Positions 24,376 through 39,808 of a stretch of DNA of 64,000 nucleotides are shown here, piece by piece. The position numbers and the translations under genes were made by a program. Origin of the DNA: Anthopleura xanthogrammica (taxonomy: Eukaryota > Cnidaria > Anthozoa > Actiniaria > Actiniidae); assembly GCA_964019055.1 (NCBI GenBank), contig OZ025224.1:9257257-9321256 (forward strand), given 5' to 3'. Each line of letters opens with the position of its first letter. Within the stretch, counting starts at the first letter, position 1. Under the pieces are notes generated by a model. That model worked only from the letters and a program-made list of their open reading frames with translations, had not been told where the DNA came from and searched no databases.

Positions 24376-24903
24376 TTGCAAACGAACCAACTCAGGGAGA
24401 AGGATGACACTGTACAAGAGAACCACCTCAGGGAGAAGGATGATACCGTACAAATGAACAACCTCAGGGAGAAGGATGGTACTGTACAAATGAACCACCT
24501 CAGGGGGAAGGATGGTACTGTACAAATGAACCACCTCAGGGAGAAGGATGGTACAGTACAAATGAACCACCTCAGGGAGAAGGATGGTACTGTACAAGTA
24601 AACCACCTCAGGGAGAAGGACGGTACTGTACAAATAAATCACCTCGGGGAGAAGGATGACACTGTACAAATGAACCACCTCAGGGAGAAGGATGGTACTG
24701 TACAAATGAACCACCTCAGGGAGAAGGATGGTACTGTACAAATGAACCACCTCAGGGAGAAGGATGGTACTGTACAAATGAACCACCTAAGGGAGAAGGA
24801 TGGTATTGTACAAATGAACCACCTCAGGGAGAAGGATGGTACTGTACAAATGAACCACCTCAGGGAGAAGGATGGTACTGTACAAATGAACCACTTGAAA
24901 TAA
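24376..24903. repeat. 36-bp minisatellite, about 14-15 units
   Basis: The unit is AACCACCTCAGGGAGAAGGATGGTACTGTACAAATG. Because 36 is a multiple of three, frames stay open on both strands (HLREKDGTVQMN on plus, VVHLYSTILLPE on minus). There is no upstream splice site or signal that makes either a convincing gene. Unit variants (GGTACT, GACACT, GGTATT) are scattered. Confidence 0.85.
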
Positions 24904-26262
24904 GATTTATTTTCATCACTCGGTGTATTCCAGTATTTTTAAAATGCTTCATCCTATAGGGTTCTTTGAAGCGGTGAAAAGTTTAGAAAATGACAACCAG
25001 AAAAAAACTTGAAGTGTTTCACGGTTCGAACTTCCTCACTGTGATTTTCTCGTCATTATATTTTCGCGTCACTTTTTTTCACGACCATTAAATTTCGCGG
25101 TTTTGAAAAACTTAAAAAGTAAAGATAATTTTACGTGAAAAGGTGCCTTCATTCTTTCCCACGCTTAAGACAATATATCGCAGGTGCATCTTTAAAACCA
25201 CAAGTGTCCTTTTAGTACGGGTTGCTGTAAGCTGGCACAAACGTGTGCTCACGCGTGCCTGCTCGTTTAATTTGGTTGTGAATTCAACTTCTTTCAGTTT
25301 ATCATTTCATTATTTGAATGAAAAGGTTTTAACTTCTAATCTATATACCTTGGTTTTATATAAAGCTTTTTATTGTATTTATTGTTCTTTTCAATGAAAT
25401 TTTATCACCGGTTTTAGTTGTTGCCTTTTGCGAGTTTTCATTTGTTTTTCTCCAACATTTTCCCTAGCGGGCACGAGAATTCCTGTTTGTTGAGATACGA
25501 CAAAAAAACAGAACTGAATGGCCATGAAAACTAACTGAAACAGGTGTTATTTAAGTTTCTTCAATGATTCAAAATGTTTAACATTCTTACTTCAATTTCT
25601 ATTCATTTTATAAACAAGTGTGTAAGTTTGCTTGTGGGCAATTATGAGAGAACGTGCGAAACCCGTATAGCGAGTTTCTTCAAAATGATCAAAAAGTAGT
25701 CGAAAAATGAAGTCATGCAATTCAAAACGAAATATTTCATACTGTGACTAAATTTCTTCAAACGTTTTTGCTATTCTTACAAAAGTTTGTGGCAAATTTG
25801 CAGCAAATTGAGGACGGTTGCTCACTTGAGTCGCAGTGTTGGTTATAGCAGTTTAGCAGGTGAACGTATACGTGCTGCCTGCTTTTCTGTTTACAATACA
25901 ATTAACACATGAAAAAACTTGGATTGAATTGTTTAGCTAGGAAAAATAGAAACTAAGCTTCTTAGCGATCAAACTCTATAGTATGAAACCGCTAAGTATG
26001 GAAATAGTTGATAAGCGGAGGAGAGTTCTGAATAATTCTTCATGAAAAGCATGATATTATACTAAAAAGTTAGCTAGAAGGTTCGTTATTGCTTTCCCCG
26101 TAAGATATGCATGGTAAACAAAAAAGTTAAGGCACATTTTGACAGGTAATCGAATTTCTACTCATTAGTCATTTCGCTAATTCTTTGGGCCGTAATAAAG
26201 TTTTCATCAATTTGAAAAAAACTATGATATAATATTCGCTAGAAAAATTTCAGCTTTAAAGA
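24904..26262. other. AT-rich intergenic DNA
   Basis: No gene, RNA or repeat was recognised. The frame at 25143-25397 has no supporting features. Confidence 0.35.
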
Positions 26263-26343
26263 GTGTTCTTCAATTATAGCAGTAAAGTCGGCGGGTGGAA
26301 CACACGTGTTGCAAGTAACATTTGCAAGAAACATTACCGAACA

Positions 26344-26541
26344 ATGGCAGCAAAAGAACAGCAAAACAAACCAAGAAAAACACCTTGTATAATCCCCATT
26401 GATGACGGCTTCCTTAGGAGAATTATTGAAAGAGGTGGTTCAATTGAAGGCAGCATACTCAAGTCAACAGCATTGTTTCGGCGAGATATCTCAGGGAACG
26501 TACCGTGGGAAGATCTTGTGCCACAAAGGAACAGATCTTAG
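26344..26541 (+). CDS. Possible small unknown protein
   Basis: ATG at 26344 sits in a good context (ACAATGG) and opens a 65-residue frame. It is rich in charged residues and has ordinary composition (RKTPCIIPIDDGFLRRIIE, then DISGNVPWEDLVPQRN). The frame stays open upstream to about 26263. A distal AATAAA lies near 27097. I recognise no family. It could be a small single-exon gene, an exon of a larger unseen gene, or chance. Confidence 0.3.
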   Translation: MAAKEQQNKPRKTPCIIPIDDGFLRRIIERGGSIEGSILKSTALFRRDISGNVPWEDLVPQRNRS

Positions 26542-27177
26542 GAAGTTTTGATTTCGAAATAACAAATTTGGTAGAACATCTGATGGTATTGTTCCTATCA
26601 GTTTCTATACGGGCACCAAAGTTATGATAATGGGTTTGTTTGTTTGAAATTCCATGTTTACGGATTTCTTCGTTGAAAATATTATTCAATTTTTATACAG
26701 GTTTTATGTCAATTCTGTCAGTTAAGTTTCAGAATATGCCTGGCCGTGGTTTTAGAAAGCATGGTCTTGCTATTGTGTTTGTTTCGTTTCTTGTTTGTCT
26801 TTTCGCTGCTCTGTGATTTGCTCAGTATATTTTCATGATCAATAGTCTCAATTCTTTTGTAATTCCATCTAGGTGATACAAGAAAATGTAACTAGCCAAT
26901 CAGCGCGATGCTAACAAGCTCAAGTTGTTAGCATAACCCATGACGGGGAAAAATTGCGCACCAATGACTGCCTTAGTAGGGTAGGACACGGCAAATGTTT
27001 TTCGGTATAAACAAAATTGGAACTAGAATTCAAATTTCTCTCATTACAAACGCAGGATCCAGTGTTTCTAAAATCAGACTGAAAAGTTATTATCAATAAA
27101 ATTATTTTTTCTTTTAAATTCGAGAGCTAGAACGAGCTTCGAGAAAATGTGGGGGGGGGGGGGGGTGTACTTCAGGT

Positions 27178-27380
27178 CATTTCATACGGGGATGCTCCGC
27201 CCGGACTCTCGACCCCTTACCTTTTTTATATACCAAATTTCCACAAAAAGGTACCTCTTTCATATACCTTTGAAGAAAAACTACCCCTTTTTATACCAAA
27301 ACTCACAAATTCCCACCCCTGTTTTATACCTGCGGCCTGAAAAAGGTACCCCTTTCGGGCGGAGCATCCCCGTATAGTCC
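27178..27380. mobile_element. MITE with 20-bp terminal inverted repeats
   Basis: ATACGGGGATGCTCCGCCCG at 27184-27203 pairs with CGGGCGGAGCATCCCCGTAT near 27357-27376. The interior contains alternating TACCCCTTTTTATACC and complementary segments. Homopolymer G and C runs flank it. Open frames on both strands are artefacts. Confidence 0.85.
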
Positions 27381-27542
27381 ATTATAGGGAGTATTCCCCC
27401 CCCCCCGGCATCTTCAGGGCGAAAAGTAGTTATTGCACTAGAAGTCCGAAAGCTCGGCACTGAACTAAATAAATAATCGTGGTAGAAACAAACATACATA
27501 TCATGATACACTGATTGTTGCGCATGTCTAACATTTTTTCTC

Positions 27543-27725
27543 GAAGAAAACGCATCCCACATGGATCAGCGTGACAAGAGTATTAAGTTTAGTCCACATA
27601 GAAACATTCGCAAAACGTTGGATAACGGTGTCGGGGCCGAAATCTCCGGTATAGCCGTAAATGCTTCGCGGTGCCATACTGCGCTTCAGCACTGCGTCTG
27701 GAGGTATGCTCCTAATCTTTTTCTT
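27543..27725 (+). other. Copy 1 of a dispersed, potentially structured sequence
   Basis: Shares CCCACATGGATCAGC(G/A)TGACAAGAG, GGTGTCGGGGCCGAAATC and CTTCAGCACT(G/A)CGTCTGGAGGTATG with 45.68-45.93 kb and ends in CTTTTTC, a Pol III-type stop. The middle is not shared. Hairpin-forming segments are CCGAAATCTCCGG and GCGCTTCAGCAC. It does not match the 5S, U1, U2, U6 or 7SK sequences I know, so identity is open. Confidence 0.5.
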
Positions 27726-27761
27726 GAATAAGAGAAGTAAGCATTTCAAGTCGAATATTTA

Positions 27762-28192
27762 TTAAAATCTGTCTTCTATTCCTACTGGGAGGATTACACA
27801 CAGCGCCTCAAATATCACAAGATTTCCAGGAATCTCGAGAGTTATGCTTCCCAGGGGATTACATCTCACATCACCATGTGCCCGGGCAGTATAAATGTCC
27901 ACCCATATTTCAATAAACCCTCTTTTGAACCAGTTCGGAAAGAGTATACACATCGGAACGACGCCCCACCCACCTCCCCGCAGCGATAAATCCGCCAGCT
28001 TCCCACTGCGAGCAACTCGCTCACAACGGCCTCGGAGGTCACCTCCCCATATCTTAGTGTTACTCCAGCCATTGTGTGTGACCCTCTCAGTGGGAATATA
28101 TCACTATTTTCGGTGAACTTCGTACTTGGCTGCTTTGGGCGCCATGTTCGTTCCAAGAGAGTATGAAGTAAAAGAGCACATCTCCCATACAT
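27762..28192 (-). other. Unrecognised overlapping minus-strand frames
   Basis: Two overlapping minus frames (27866-28192 and 27762-27953) have ordinary-looking composition (for example DIYTARAHGDVRCNPLGSI) but are offset and stop against each other. The right side merges into the foldback element at 28.15 kb. Either a broken gene or transposon remnant, or chance; no family was recognised. Confidence 0.2.
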
Positions 28193-28418
28193 AGGTTTAT
28201 CCCTATGATAATGATTTGAAAATCTATTTTTAGCTCCACGCCGTTAGCTATTTTTAGCTGCGCGAGCTGCCTGTACTGAATCAGGAATCCCATGATAAAA
28301 TAGTTCAGACTGATCGCGAAGCTACTGAAAATAGGTGCGCGCGGAGCTCAAAATAGAGTTTCAAATAATTATCATAGGGCACGGAGATGTGCTCTCTTAC
28401 TTCATACTCTCTTCCTTT
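28146..28418. mobile_element. Foldback element of about 270 bp
   Basis: GAGAGTATGAAGTAAAAGAGCACATCTCC at the left pairs with GGAGATGTGCTCTCTTACTTCATACTCTC at the right. Inner arms around TATGATAATGATTTG and CAAATAATTATCATA also pair. No coding capacity. Confidence 0.85.
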
Positions 28419-28539
28419 GTGCAGATTTGGACCCACTTTTCTTTGCGCGCCCGGTGAAGTTGAAAGAGTAGAAAATGGAGAACTGGCGACCACTAAAAAC
28501 ATCACAATCTCAATTTATTCTCCATCGAAAAAACCTTCA

Positions 28540-28920
28540 AATTTTATCAAACCTTGAAACAACCTCTGGGCTGATCTAAGTCAGGGCATGGCTAACTCAC
28601 AGATCAAACCCTGAAACAACCTCTGGGTTGATCTAAGTCAGGGCATGACTAACTCACGGATTGAACCCTGAAACAACCTCTGGGTTGATCTAAGCCAGGG
28701 CATGACTAACTCACGGATTGAACCCTGAAACAACCTCTGGGTTGATCTTAGTCAGGGCATGGCTAACTCACAGATAGAACCCTGAAACAACCACTTGGCT
28801 GATCTAAGTCAGGACATGACTAACTCACAGATCGAACCCTGAAACAACCACTTGGCTGATCTAAGTCAGGGCATGGCTAACTCACAGATTGAACCCTGAA
28901 GCAACCTCTGGGCTTATCCC
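28540..28920 (-). repeat. SINE-tail tandem array, about 6-7 units of 58 bp
   Basis: The unit GAACCCTGAAACAACCTCTGGG...GGCTAACTCACAGATT is the same as at 1.0-1.7 kb. Here no clear SINE body follows, so the array has become free-standing or its body has decayed. Confidence 0.85.
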
Positions 28921-31785
28921 TCTCTCACAGATCCAAAAATTCGCAACAAAGTTGTAATAACCTTTCAACATGCTTAGGATGCTGTTTTAAGTAAAATTAG
29001 GAAGAATGCCTTAGGAATATCGTAGCGTGATAAGTCAATAATACAAAACATTCGTTTACAGATTTCGTGCCGCAATAATATACTGAGCAAACGTTTTCAT
29101 TCTGTTCAATTGTGTCATCGATCAAAACGCATTCAAATACATAACAATGTACCACCTACCAAAGTGTGTTTCTTTTAATCTCAACTTTTGTAATTATTCA
29201 TTTTCGACTAATTCTTAAACAAATATTAGACCAATATGTTAAATAATCAATCTGTTGCAGTTTTTCGGTGTTTTAATGGACCTTGAATCGAGAAAATGTA
29301 AAGTAGAAACGGAACGTAATCGTAATGAAGGAACTCAAAACTTAACGTCACCAAATCGTCTGGACATCATTAAACTAGCAGCCTCCGTGTCTAAGTTACT
29401 CTTAAAATTTTAAACAGCAGATTAGGAATTTAATAAACTATCTCTGTGTGTGGCATAAGGATTCCTTTTGTCATCTCTTTAGAAGAAAACCGTTTTGGCG
29501 CCAAAAATCTTCAAAACAATGAATATAGTTGTTTTCCCGCCTTTTCTCGACAGGCTTTTGGAAGTCTGTTTTTGAAAGTGTTTGCGATTATATTTCACAA
29601 GTTTTACGTTTTTATTTCGCTTTTGATTTAAAATGACTTGAATAGGCGTTGCTTTTATAAGTTTTTAAAAGTTTGAAGAATGGCAAACGAGTAGGAGGTA
29701 AAAGACTTTTTTTTTGTGAAGAAAATGAAGTTACTCAAGCACATGGGGTTCATAAACAAACCACATGCGACCTACAAAAGCCGAGAACAACAAACACGTG
29801 GCAGTAATTATCGATGAAAAGGAGTTTATTACCTCCTAGTCTACAGTGTGAATGAGTAATGAATGCCTTCTCGAGCTGGCGTGTGCGAGTCAACCAGACA
29901 TCACAAACACACAAAGAAATGTAGTCTCTTACGATGCTCTTTTCTTCCAAACTCATTCAAACTACCAGCAGGTCTAACACTTGGATACCTGAGAATCAAA
30001 TGGGTTGTTTTACCAGCTAAATCTCTTCACAGCACCGTGGGAAAATGCTCGAACAGTTTTCTCTTACATCTGTGAATGATTTATTTGGTTGCTGCCTTGA
30101 GAAACGTTGTACTGGAGGCAAGCGTTCAACGTGCCGGATAAGAAGACCGCCATTATACAGCAACCGTTATTCCTGAAGAGTCTCTTCACCAGTCTTGCAG
30201 GTTAGTTTACCTAGTTATAAATCCCAAACGCTTGCCTAGTTCATATAGTTTTATTCATTTACTGAACAAATAAGATTACTTAACAAAGCCTTGAGCAAAG
30301 AGATAAGTCAGGTCGGTGGACCCCAGCATCGTTGGAAAAGGATTCCCGGTTTGAATTTTGAACTGAAGTAACTTTGAATTTTGTTCTCGTAGAGAAATTA
30401 ATTTATAATTTTTTATGATCTTTGGTTGTTTGTTTTCGCATTTTTTTATACTATTCGGTGTTTCAAATATTTGAATAATATATGAAAGACGTAAAGGTGT
30501 TTTGATAATGCTGTTGTTACTGTATAGTAAAACTCAGTGTAGCAAATGTTATCTCTTCAAGAAACAAACTTTGAAGACTGAGTAACATTGCAAAAATCCT
30601 CTTTATTTGCGAATCTTCTTTTCTTTCTCTCTTTTATTCCGTGTATTTTTTATTCCATACTATCTATGTATTCAAACTTCAGCTTACTTCAATTCATAAA
30701 ATACAACTATCAATTTATCATCATTGATTTTTTTGCAGTACATATGTAACTAACATTTGAGGAAGAAAACCTTATATATACCTTTGCAATGATTTTCAAC
30801 AGAATTTTTAAAACAAATATTTTCACTAAAATATTTTAATTTTTGATGAGCAGTTATGAATCGTTAGAAAATAAGAGCCTATATGTTCACTTTTGTTTCA
30901 TTTTTCAAACAAAAAAGACGTGGAAAAAGAGAGAGAAGAAAAGAAAGAAAGAAATGGAAAAATGAACGAAAAAATAAAGAAGGAAAAAGAAACTAAATGG
31001 CTGTAAAAATACCGAAATTTCCAGCGCAATTAAAAAAACTTTTTGGAGCTATTTTATGATTTTATGGCTATCTAAAACAATAGCTTCCATCCTTTATTGA
31101 ATACGTCACATACCTATCGTTCACCTGATCCAAGCGCGCCAATCAAATAAACGATTAATTCGCTGTGCATTCTGGGTACTAAAATACAAAATGGCCGACT
31201 TTGAATTACACCTGATGATTGTTCCGTATAATTAACAGATTGGACAACTTAAACATTTTGTAAATATTTCATTCTTTTAGAAAAATCTTATTCATGACGT
31301 CTTATATATATGTTCCACTGATGGTTACGGTATAATTTTTTTTTAAGAATTGGTTAACGTTTATGAGTGAGCATAATTTTAGATATTTTACTGGGTTTGG
31401 TATATCTCAGACAACAATAACGCGGATAGCACTAGTTATTATTCAAAATCGAATTACAGCGAAGATTATAGGTTAAGTAAAAAGCAGGAAAAAAATGTCA
31501 ACGCAAACATATGTTGAGGTGAAGTTGTAGTAATATGGAACAGCACAACTTATTAAACTTAAGTGAATTCTTGAAGGTCATGGAGCGGTGAAGAAAGATG
31601 TAATAGTGATGGACAAGTGAGTATATATGGGTAGAGTTTAAAGCAAGAACCACTAATGGATTGCGGGTTTTTGTAGATAAGGCTGGGTTAATGAAGTGAA
31701 TGAAACCGGAAATGATGGAGCGCCTAGAGAATGGGTGGATGAATGAAGGCATATAAGAATAGGGAAAACACTAAATAGGACAAGG
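28921..31785. other. Intergenic DNA with one possible non-coding exon
   Basis: No coding gene is supportable. A stretch ending at about 30200 in TCTTGCAG|GTTAGT has a plausible donor and could be an untranslated first exon of the downstream plus-strand GPCR gene. That is speculation. Confidence 0.3.
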
Positions 31786-31794
31786 ATGGAAAGA

Positions 31795-32870
<1,076 letters not shown>

Positions 32871-32877
32871 ACAATGG

Positions 32878-35157
32878 AAGGATGGATGGATGGATGGATG
32901 AAAGGATGGAACGGGATGGAAGGATGGAAGCCGGCAATGGAAGAATGGAAGGATGGAAGGATGAATAGATAGATGGATGGATGGATGGATGGATGGATGG
33001 AACGGGATGGAAGGATGGAAGCCGGCAATGGAAGAATGGAAGGATGGAAGGATGAATGGATGGATGGATGGATGGATGGATGGATGGATGGATGGATGGA
33101 TGGATGGATGGATGGATGGATGGATGGATGGATGGATGGATGGATGGATGGATGGATGGATGGATGGATGGATGGATGGATGGATGGATGGATGGATGGA
33201 TGGATGGATGGATGGATGGATGGATGGATGGATGGATGGATGGATGGATGGATGGATGGATGGATGGATGGATGGATGGATGGATGGATGGATGGATGGA
33301 TGGATGGATGGATGGATGGATGGATGGATGGATGGATGGATGGATGGATGGATGGATGGATGGATGGATGGATGGATGGATGGATGGATGGATGGATGGA
33401 TGGATGGATGGATGGATGGATGGATGGATGGATGGATGGATGGATGGATGGATGGATGGATGGATGGATGGATGGATGGATGGATGGATGGATGGATGGA
33501 TGGATGGATGGATGGATGGATGGATGGATGGATGGATGGATGGATGGATGGATGGATGGATGGATGGATGGATGGATGGATGGATGGATGGATGGATGGA
33601 TGGATGGATGGATGGATGGATGGATGGATGGATGGATGGATGGATGGATGGATGGATGGATGGATGGATGGATGGATGGATGGATGGATGGATGGATGGA
33701 TGGATGGATGGATGGATGGATGGATGGATGGATGGATGGATGGATGGATGGATGGATGGATGGATGGATGGATGAAAGGATGGAACGGGATGGAAGGATG
33801 GAAGCCGGCAATGGAAGAATGGAAGGATGGAAGGATGAATGGATGGATGGATGGATGGATGGATGGATGGATGGATGGATGGATGGATGGATGGATGGAT
33901 GGATGGATGGATGGATGGATGGATGGATGGATGGATGGATGGATGGATGGATGGATGGATGGATGGATGGATGGATGGATGGATGGATGGATGGATGGAT
34001 GGATGGATGGATGGATGGATGGATGGATGGATGGATGGATGGATGGATGGATGGATGGATGGATGGATGGATGGATGGATGGATGGATGGATGGATGGAT
34101 GGATGGATGGATGGATGGATGGATGGATGGATGGATGGATGGATGGATGGATGGATGGATGGATGGATGGATGGATGGATGGATGGATGGATGGATGGAT
34201 GGATGGATGGATGGATGGATGGATGGATGGATGGATGGATGGATGGATGGATGGATGGATGGATGGATGGATGGATGGATGGATGGATGGATGGATGGAT
34301 GGATGGATGGATGGATGGATGGATGGATGGATGGATGGATGGATGGATGGATGGATGGATGGATGGATGGATGGATGGATGGATGGATGGATGGATGGAT
34401 GGATGGATGGATGGATGGATGGATGGATGGATGGATGGATGGATGGATGGATGGATGGATGGATGGATGGATGGATGGATGGATGGATGGATGGATGGAT
34501 GGATGGATGGATGGATGGATGGATGGATGGATGGATGGATGGATGGATGGATGGATGGATGGATGGATGGATGGATGGATGGATGGATGGATGGATGGAT
34601 GGATGGATGGATGGATGGATGGATGGATGGATGGATGGATGGATGGATGGATGGATGGATGGATGGATGGATGGATGGATGGATGGATGGATGGATGGAT
34701 GGATGGATGGATGGATGGATGGATGGATGGATGGATGGAACGGGATGGAAGGATGGAAGCCGGCAATGGAAGAATGGAAGGATTAAGGATGAATAGATAG
34801 ATGGATGGATGGATGGATGGATGGGTGGGTTGATGGATGGAAGGATGGAACGGGATGGAAGGATGGATGGATGGATGGATGGATGGATGGATGGATGGAT
34901 GGATGGATGGATGGATGGATGGATGGATGGATGGATGGATGGATGGATGAGTGGATGGATGGATGGATGGATGGATGGATGGATGAGTGGATGGATGGAT
35001 GGATGGATGGATGGATGGATGGATGGATGGATGGATGGATGGATGGATGGATGGATGGATGGATGGATGGATGGATGGATGGATGGATGGATGGATGGAT
35101 GGATGGATAGATGGGTGGGTGGGTGGATGGATGGATGGATCGAAGGATGGATGGATG
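32878..35157. repeat. 2.3-kb ATGG tetranucleotide array with interspersed 60-bp spacers
   Basis: Long ATGG runs dominate: 33055-33773 (about 180 units) and 33837-34738 (about 225 units) look perfect, with shorter runs at 32965-33000 and 34861-35107. A conserved spacer containing GGAACGGGATGGAAGGATGG and GCCGGCAATGGAAGAATGG separates them at about 32908, 32999, 33780 and 34738, with a truncated one near 34848. All MDGW and HPSI frames are consequences of the repeat, not proteins. Confidence 0.97.
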
Positions 35158-38093
35158 GTCAAAATCATGAATGACATTGCGAGACCAACCTCCATTGTAA
35201 TAACTAAAACTAAAGCCTCTGGCTGTCGATATATTTTAACAAAAAGATAGATCCTGTCGGATATTGCTTTAATGTCTGAAAAACAAGAACTCGAACAATG
35301 TTCAAAGATATCAGTATTTTTGACGTAGGAATCTAAGTTTATAATTAAGAAGAGCATTAAGCTAATGAGGATGTTTACTGCATCAGTTAGGTAAGAAGGT
35401 GTCGCACGTTACTTAAATTTTTTCTTTAAAAACTGTGCCTACATAAAATGCCCTTCCTGAAAAAGATACAATATTTGAGTGGTGATGCATGGTCGAACTA
35501 TTTCAGAGTTAGTCAAGGATGTAATATAGGTTTGTAGTGCAATCATCAAGCGATTTCTTTTGTTAAAGTTTCAGAAACCATTATCGACTTTGTGCCTCAT
35601 TTTTGGAAGCATTTAGATAGGAAGCGAGCGTTGCCGATAAGTCTACTAATGCAAAGAAGCTCATATTACGGAAGTAGGCGAATCAAAGACGGGGCAGGTG
35701 TAAAAACAGTTTTTTTCAGCGCTGTTTTATAAACAAGTGTAGATTCTCTTAGACTTTTGCACTCTGCTGAAATTCTATTGTATAGTCAATTTAGACAGTG
35801 AAACAAGGCTCTGGCTAAGATTGGCCAAAACAAGTGATTTCTGGATCAATGTCTTTTGTTATTTTCACTATTGTGTTCACCACGTTTCGCTTCAAGTGAT
35901 TTTACAATTTGAATAACAATGTGAAAGCCATGGAAATGACTGTATAAGAATGATTGAAGACTTGGCTCTCAAAATCGCCACAAATAACGTACATCAACTT
36001 GCACCGTGCTGTATACCTGAATATATTCACAGACACCAACTGTAATTGAAATTCTGGAGTAACTTGATTAATAGCGTGAAGTCAGAACCAGTTTTGCAAA
36101 GTCAGTAGGGCATAAAGGATGTAGTAAAGCAAGCTACATTACAATATGAAAGAAACCTTAAATTGCAACGGCTATGCCTGTCAAGACGAAAAGGTCGACC
36201 ACTACATCAAAAATACATGAAAGAGGTAAACAAATTAAAGAAATACTCGTAGTACTTTAACCTTAGAATGGAATAATATTATTTCGAGTGCTTTTATAGT
36301 CTTGAGTTCCATCCAGTACAATTGTACTAAAAGTGCTTACTTGTTTTGATTTGAGAACTTATTTCGATAAAAAGATTGAAGCTGTAGTTTAAGGCTTCAT
36401 AGATGAATAGAATTGACATTTTTTAGATTTGATTTTTGGTGTAGTTTATTTAAGAGAGGCTAAAACTGAGAAAAGCTTTGAGAATGAAAGTAGTTGTCGT
36501 ATAGTAGTTTATGGCGGATGTATTAATGTAGTTCAATCTGAAAACTCAATTAAATGAAGAACTAAAGGGTAAAAACAAGATTACTATACGCATTGCAGTT
36601 CGTTACCCTCGCTGTTATGTTGGTCTATAACTCTCAAGGCGCAAAAACAGCTGCCTTAGTAGCCTCAACGTACTCGGCTACAACCCACAAACTTACTCCA
36701 CAAATTTCATCTTCTAAGCTTTAATCCTTCAATTATATCCAACAATATTCCAAAATAAGTTTATTCAAAACTTACTTTGAAACTTAGGGGTGTTTTAGGA
36801 GAGTTTTTTAGCGTATTTTAGAGGTTCTGTTTGGATTTTAGTACGTGAGCTGAAATATTTTCGTAGACAGAGCGAAAACAATAGAATTTGACTCTGACAG
36901 CGCTGTTTCTTTGGTCGAGTCATGAGCATAAATACTAGAGCAATATCGAAGTTGCTGGCTCACAGTGGGGTGCTTTAAAAACAATCTATCGTTCATGAAA
37001 CACAGAAAGAATAGCCGAATAACGTATATCTATTATTATAAGACACATTGTGTTGGTTTTTTTTTTTTTTTTGAGACGATTCGAAATCATTCCGCCTTTT
37101 TTTCAAGAAAGCGCGCTCAGTCAAACAGCTGTGTAAAAACCAAAACCTTCACTTTATATCTTAGTTTATTTTTATACTTTTAAAGATTTTCCTAAGAAAC
37201 GTAGTTATAGAATTACAAGTATTTGCAAGTTTAAAAGTCGAACAATGAGAGTTTTTGCTTAGATTTTTAAGGCTTTTACTGAATCACATTATTTCGCGCT
37301 AATTGGGTAATTTCATCCATTTCTCTCAACTTATATCTTATCATAAAAACTCCGATGTACAATTTTTGTACCTGACTTTTCTTTGTCTTTTATTCTCGGA
37401 GCCATTATGAAGCATACTGCTTTCTCTGATGGCTGTAATCCTTCTTTAAACAACATTATTTTGTTTTTAAGTGGCTGGTATTAATTGAAGTGCTTTTGCG
37501 GTGGACGCAAGGTTATAGAGAAGTGCCTCGCCAAAGTATACTTTAAGAATATTATTGTCGACAATCTCTTTTAGGGACGCCAGCACTTTCAAAATTAGGA
37601 CTTAACTGTTGCATTACTCAACGACACAAGAAAGATTTTAAAAAGACACCCAGAAAAAACGCAAAGGAAGAATAACTATCCAAACGAATATAAACTAAAT
37701 TATTTTTGAAATATGGAAAATTTTATTCCATTTTTGTCCTCTAAAAAAAATAACTAATTCAAACGTGAATCTGAAAGCTCCAACACTTCCATTAGGAAAA
37801 GAGACAACAGGCAATCTTTAAATATATAATAGCATATTTTTTCAGTAGTAAACAAATATATTTTCCAGCGCTTTCTTCAAATGCTTGCAGCTATAGATTC
37901 TTGTCTGAAGATTAGCAGCTGAAAGGGATTGAAATTGGAGTCTCTCGCTTCAAGCGAGAATATATCTTTCATTTCCGCCAGTGAAATAATTACAAAATTT
38001 AGTCTTGCTATTGTACTGAAACTGTTATGTAATTTAAGATGTTTCCATTGCGTATTTTTTTATTTTGAATTAGCCATTTTCTTTGGCTGTGGT

Positions 38094-38127
<34 letters not shown>

Positions 38128-38490
38128 AGTGATAACTTGTTGACTTACAAATTTCGAAAATGTTGGGAAAAAAGGCGACGAAAATTAATTTTTTTCAGCT
38201 GATGTACTTCATGATATCATTTAGAGATCAGTTATATAAGTAAAACATTCGTTTGAACTTGTAAATAAGTACTTTAATTTGAATACATGCGATAAGAATA
38301 TGAAAATATACCGAGTTGTAATCGAGAGAAGAGATGCTAAAGATATATAAAGATTGAAACAGTAAACAGTAAAATTAGTTTTCAAAATAGGAAAGAAAGA
38401 AAGAAAAACAGTGGGGAAAAAGGTAAAGAAAATAATGAACAACGAAAAAACGAAAGAAAAAAGAAAAAAACTAAGAGGAAGTAGGAAAAC
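35158..38490. other. Intergenic AT-rich DNA
   Basis: No gene recognised over about 3.3 kb. A T run is at 37049-37072 and a short (GA)n at 38093-38118. Open frames are short and featureless. Confidence 0.4.

Positions 38491-39808
<1,318 letters not shown>

Noticed and set aside
27543..27725. 5S rRNA or spliceosomal snRNA gene
   Set aside because: A short GCCATAC/CATACC similarity to the 5S start does not extend to its internal control region or the rest of the molecule, and no U1, U2, U4, U5 or U6 signature was found.
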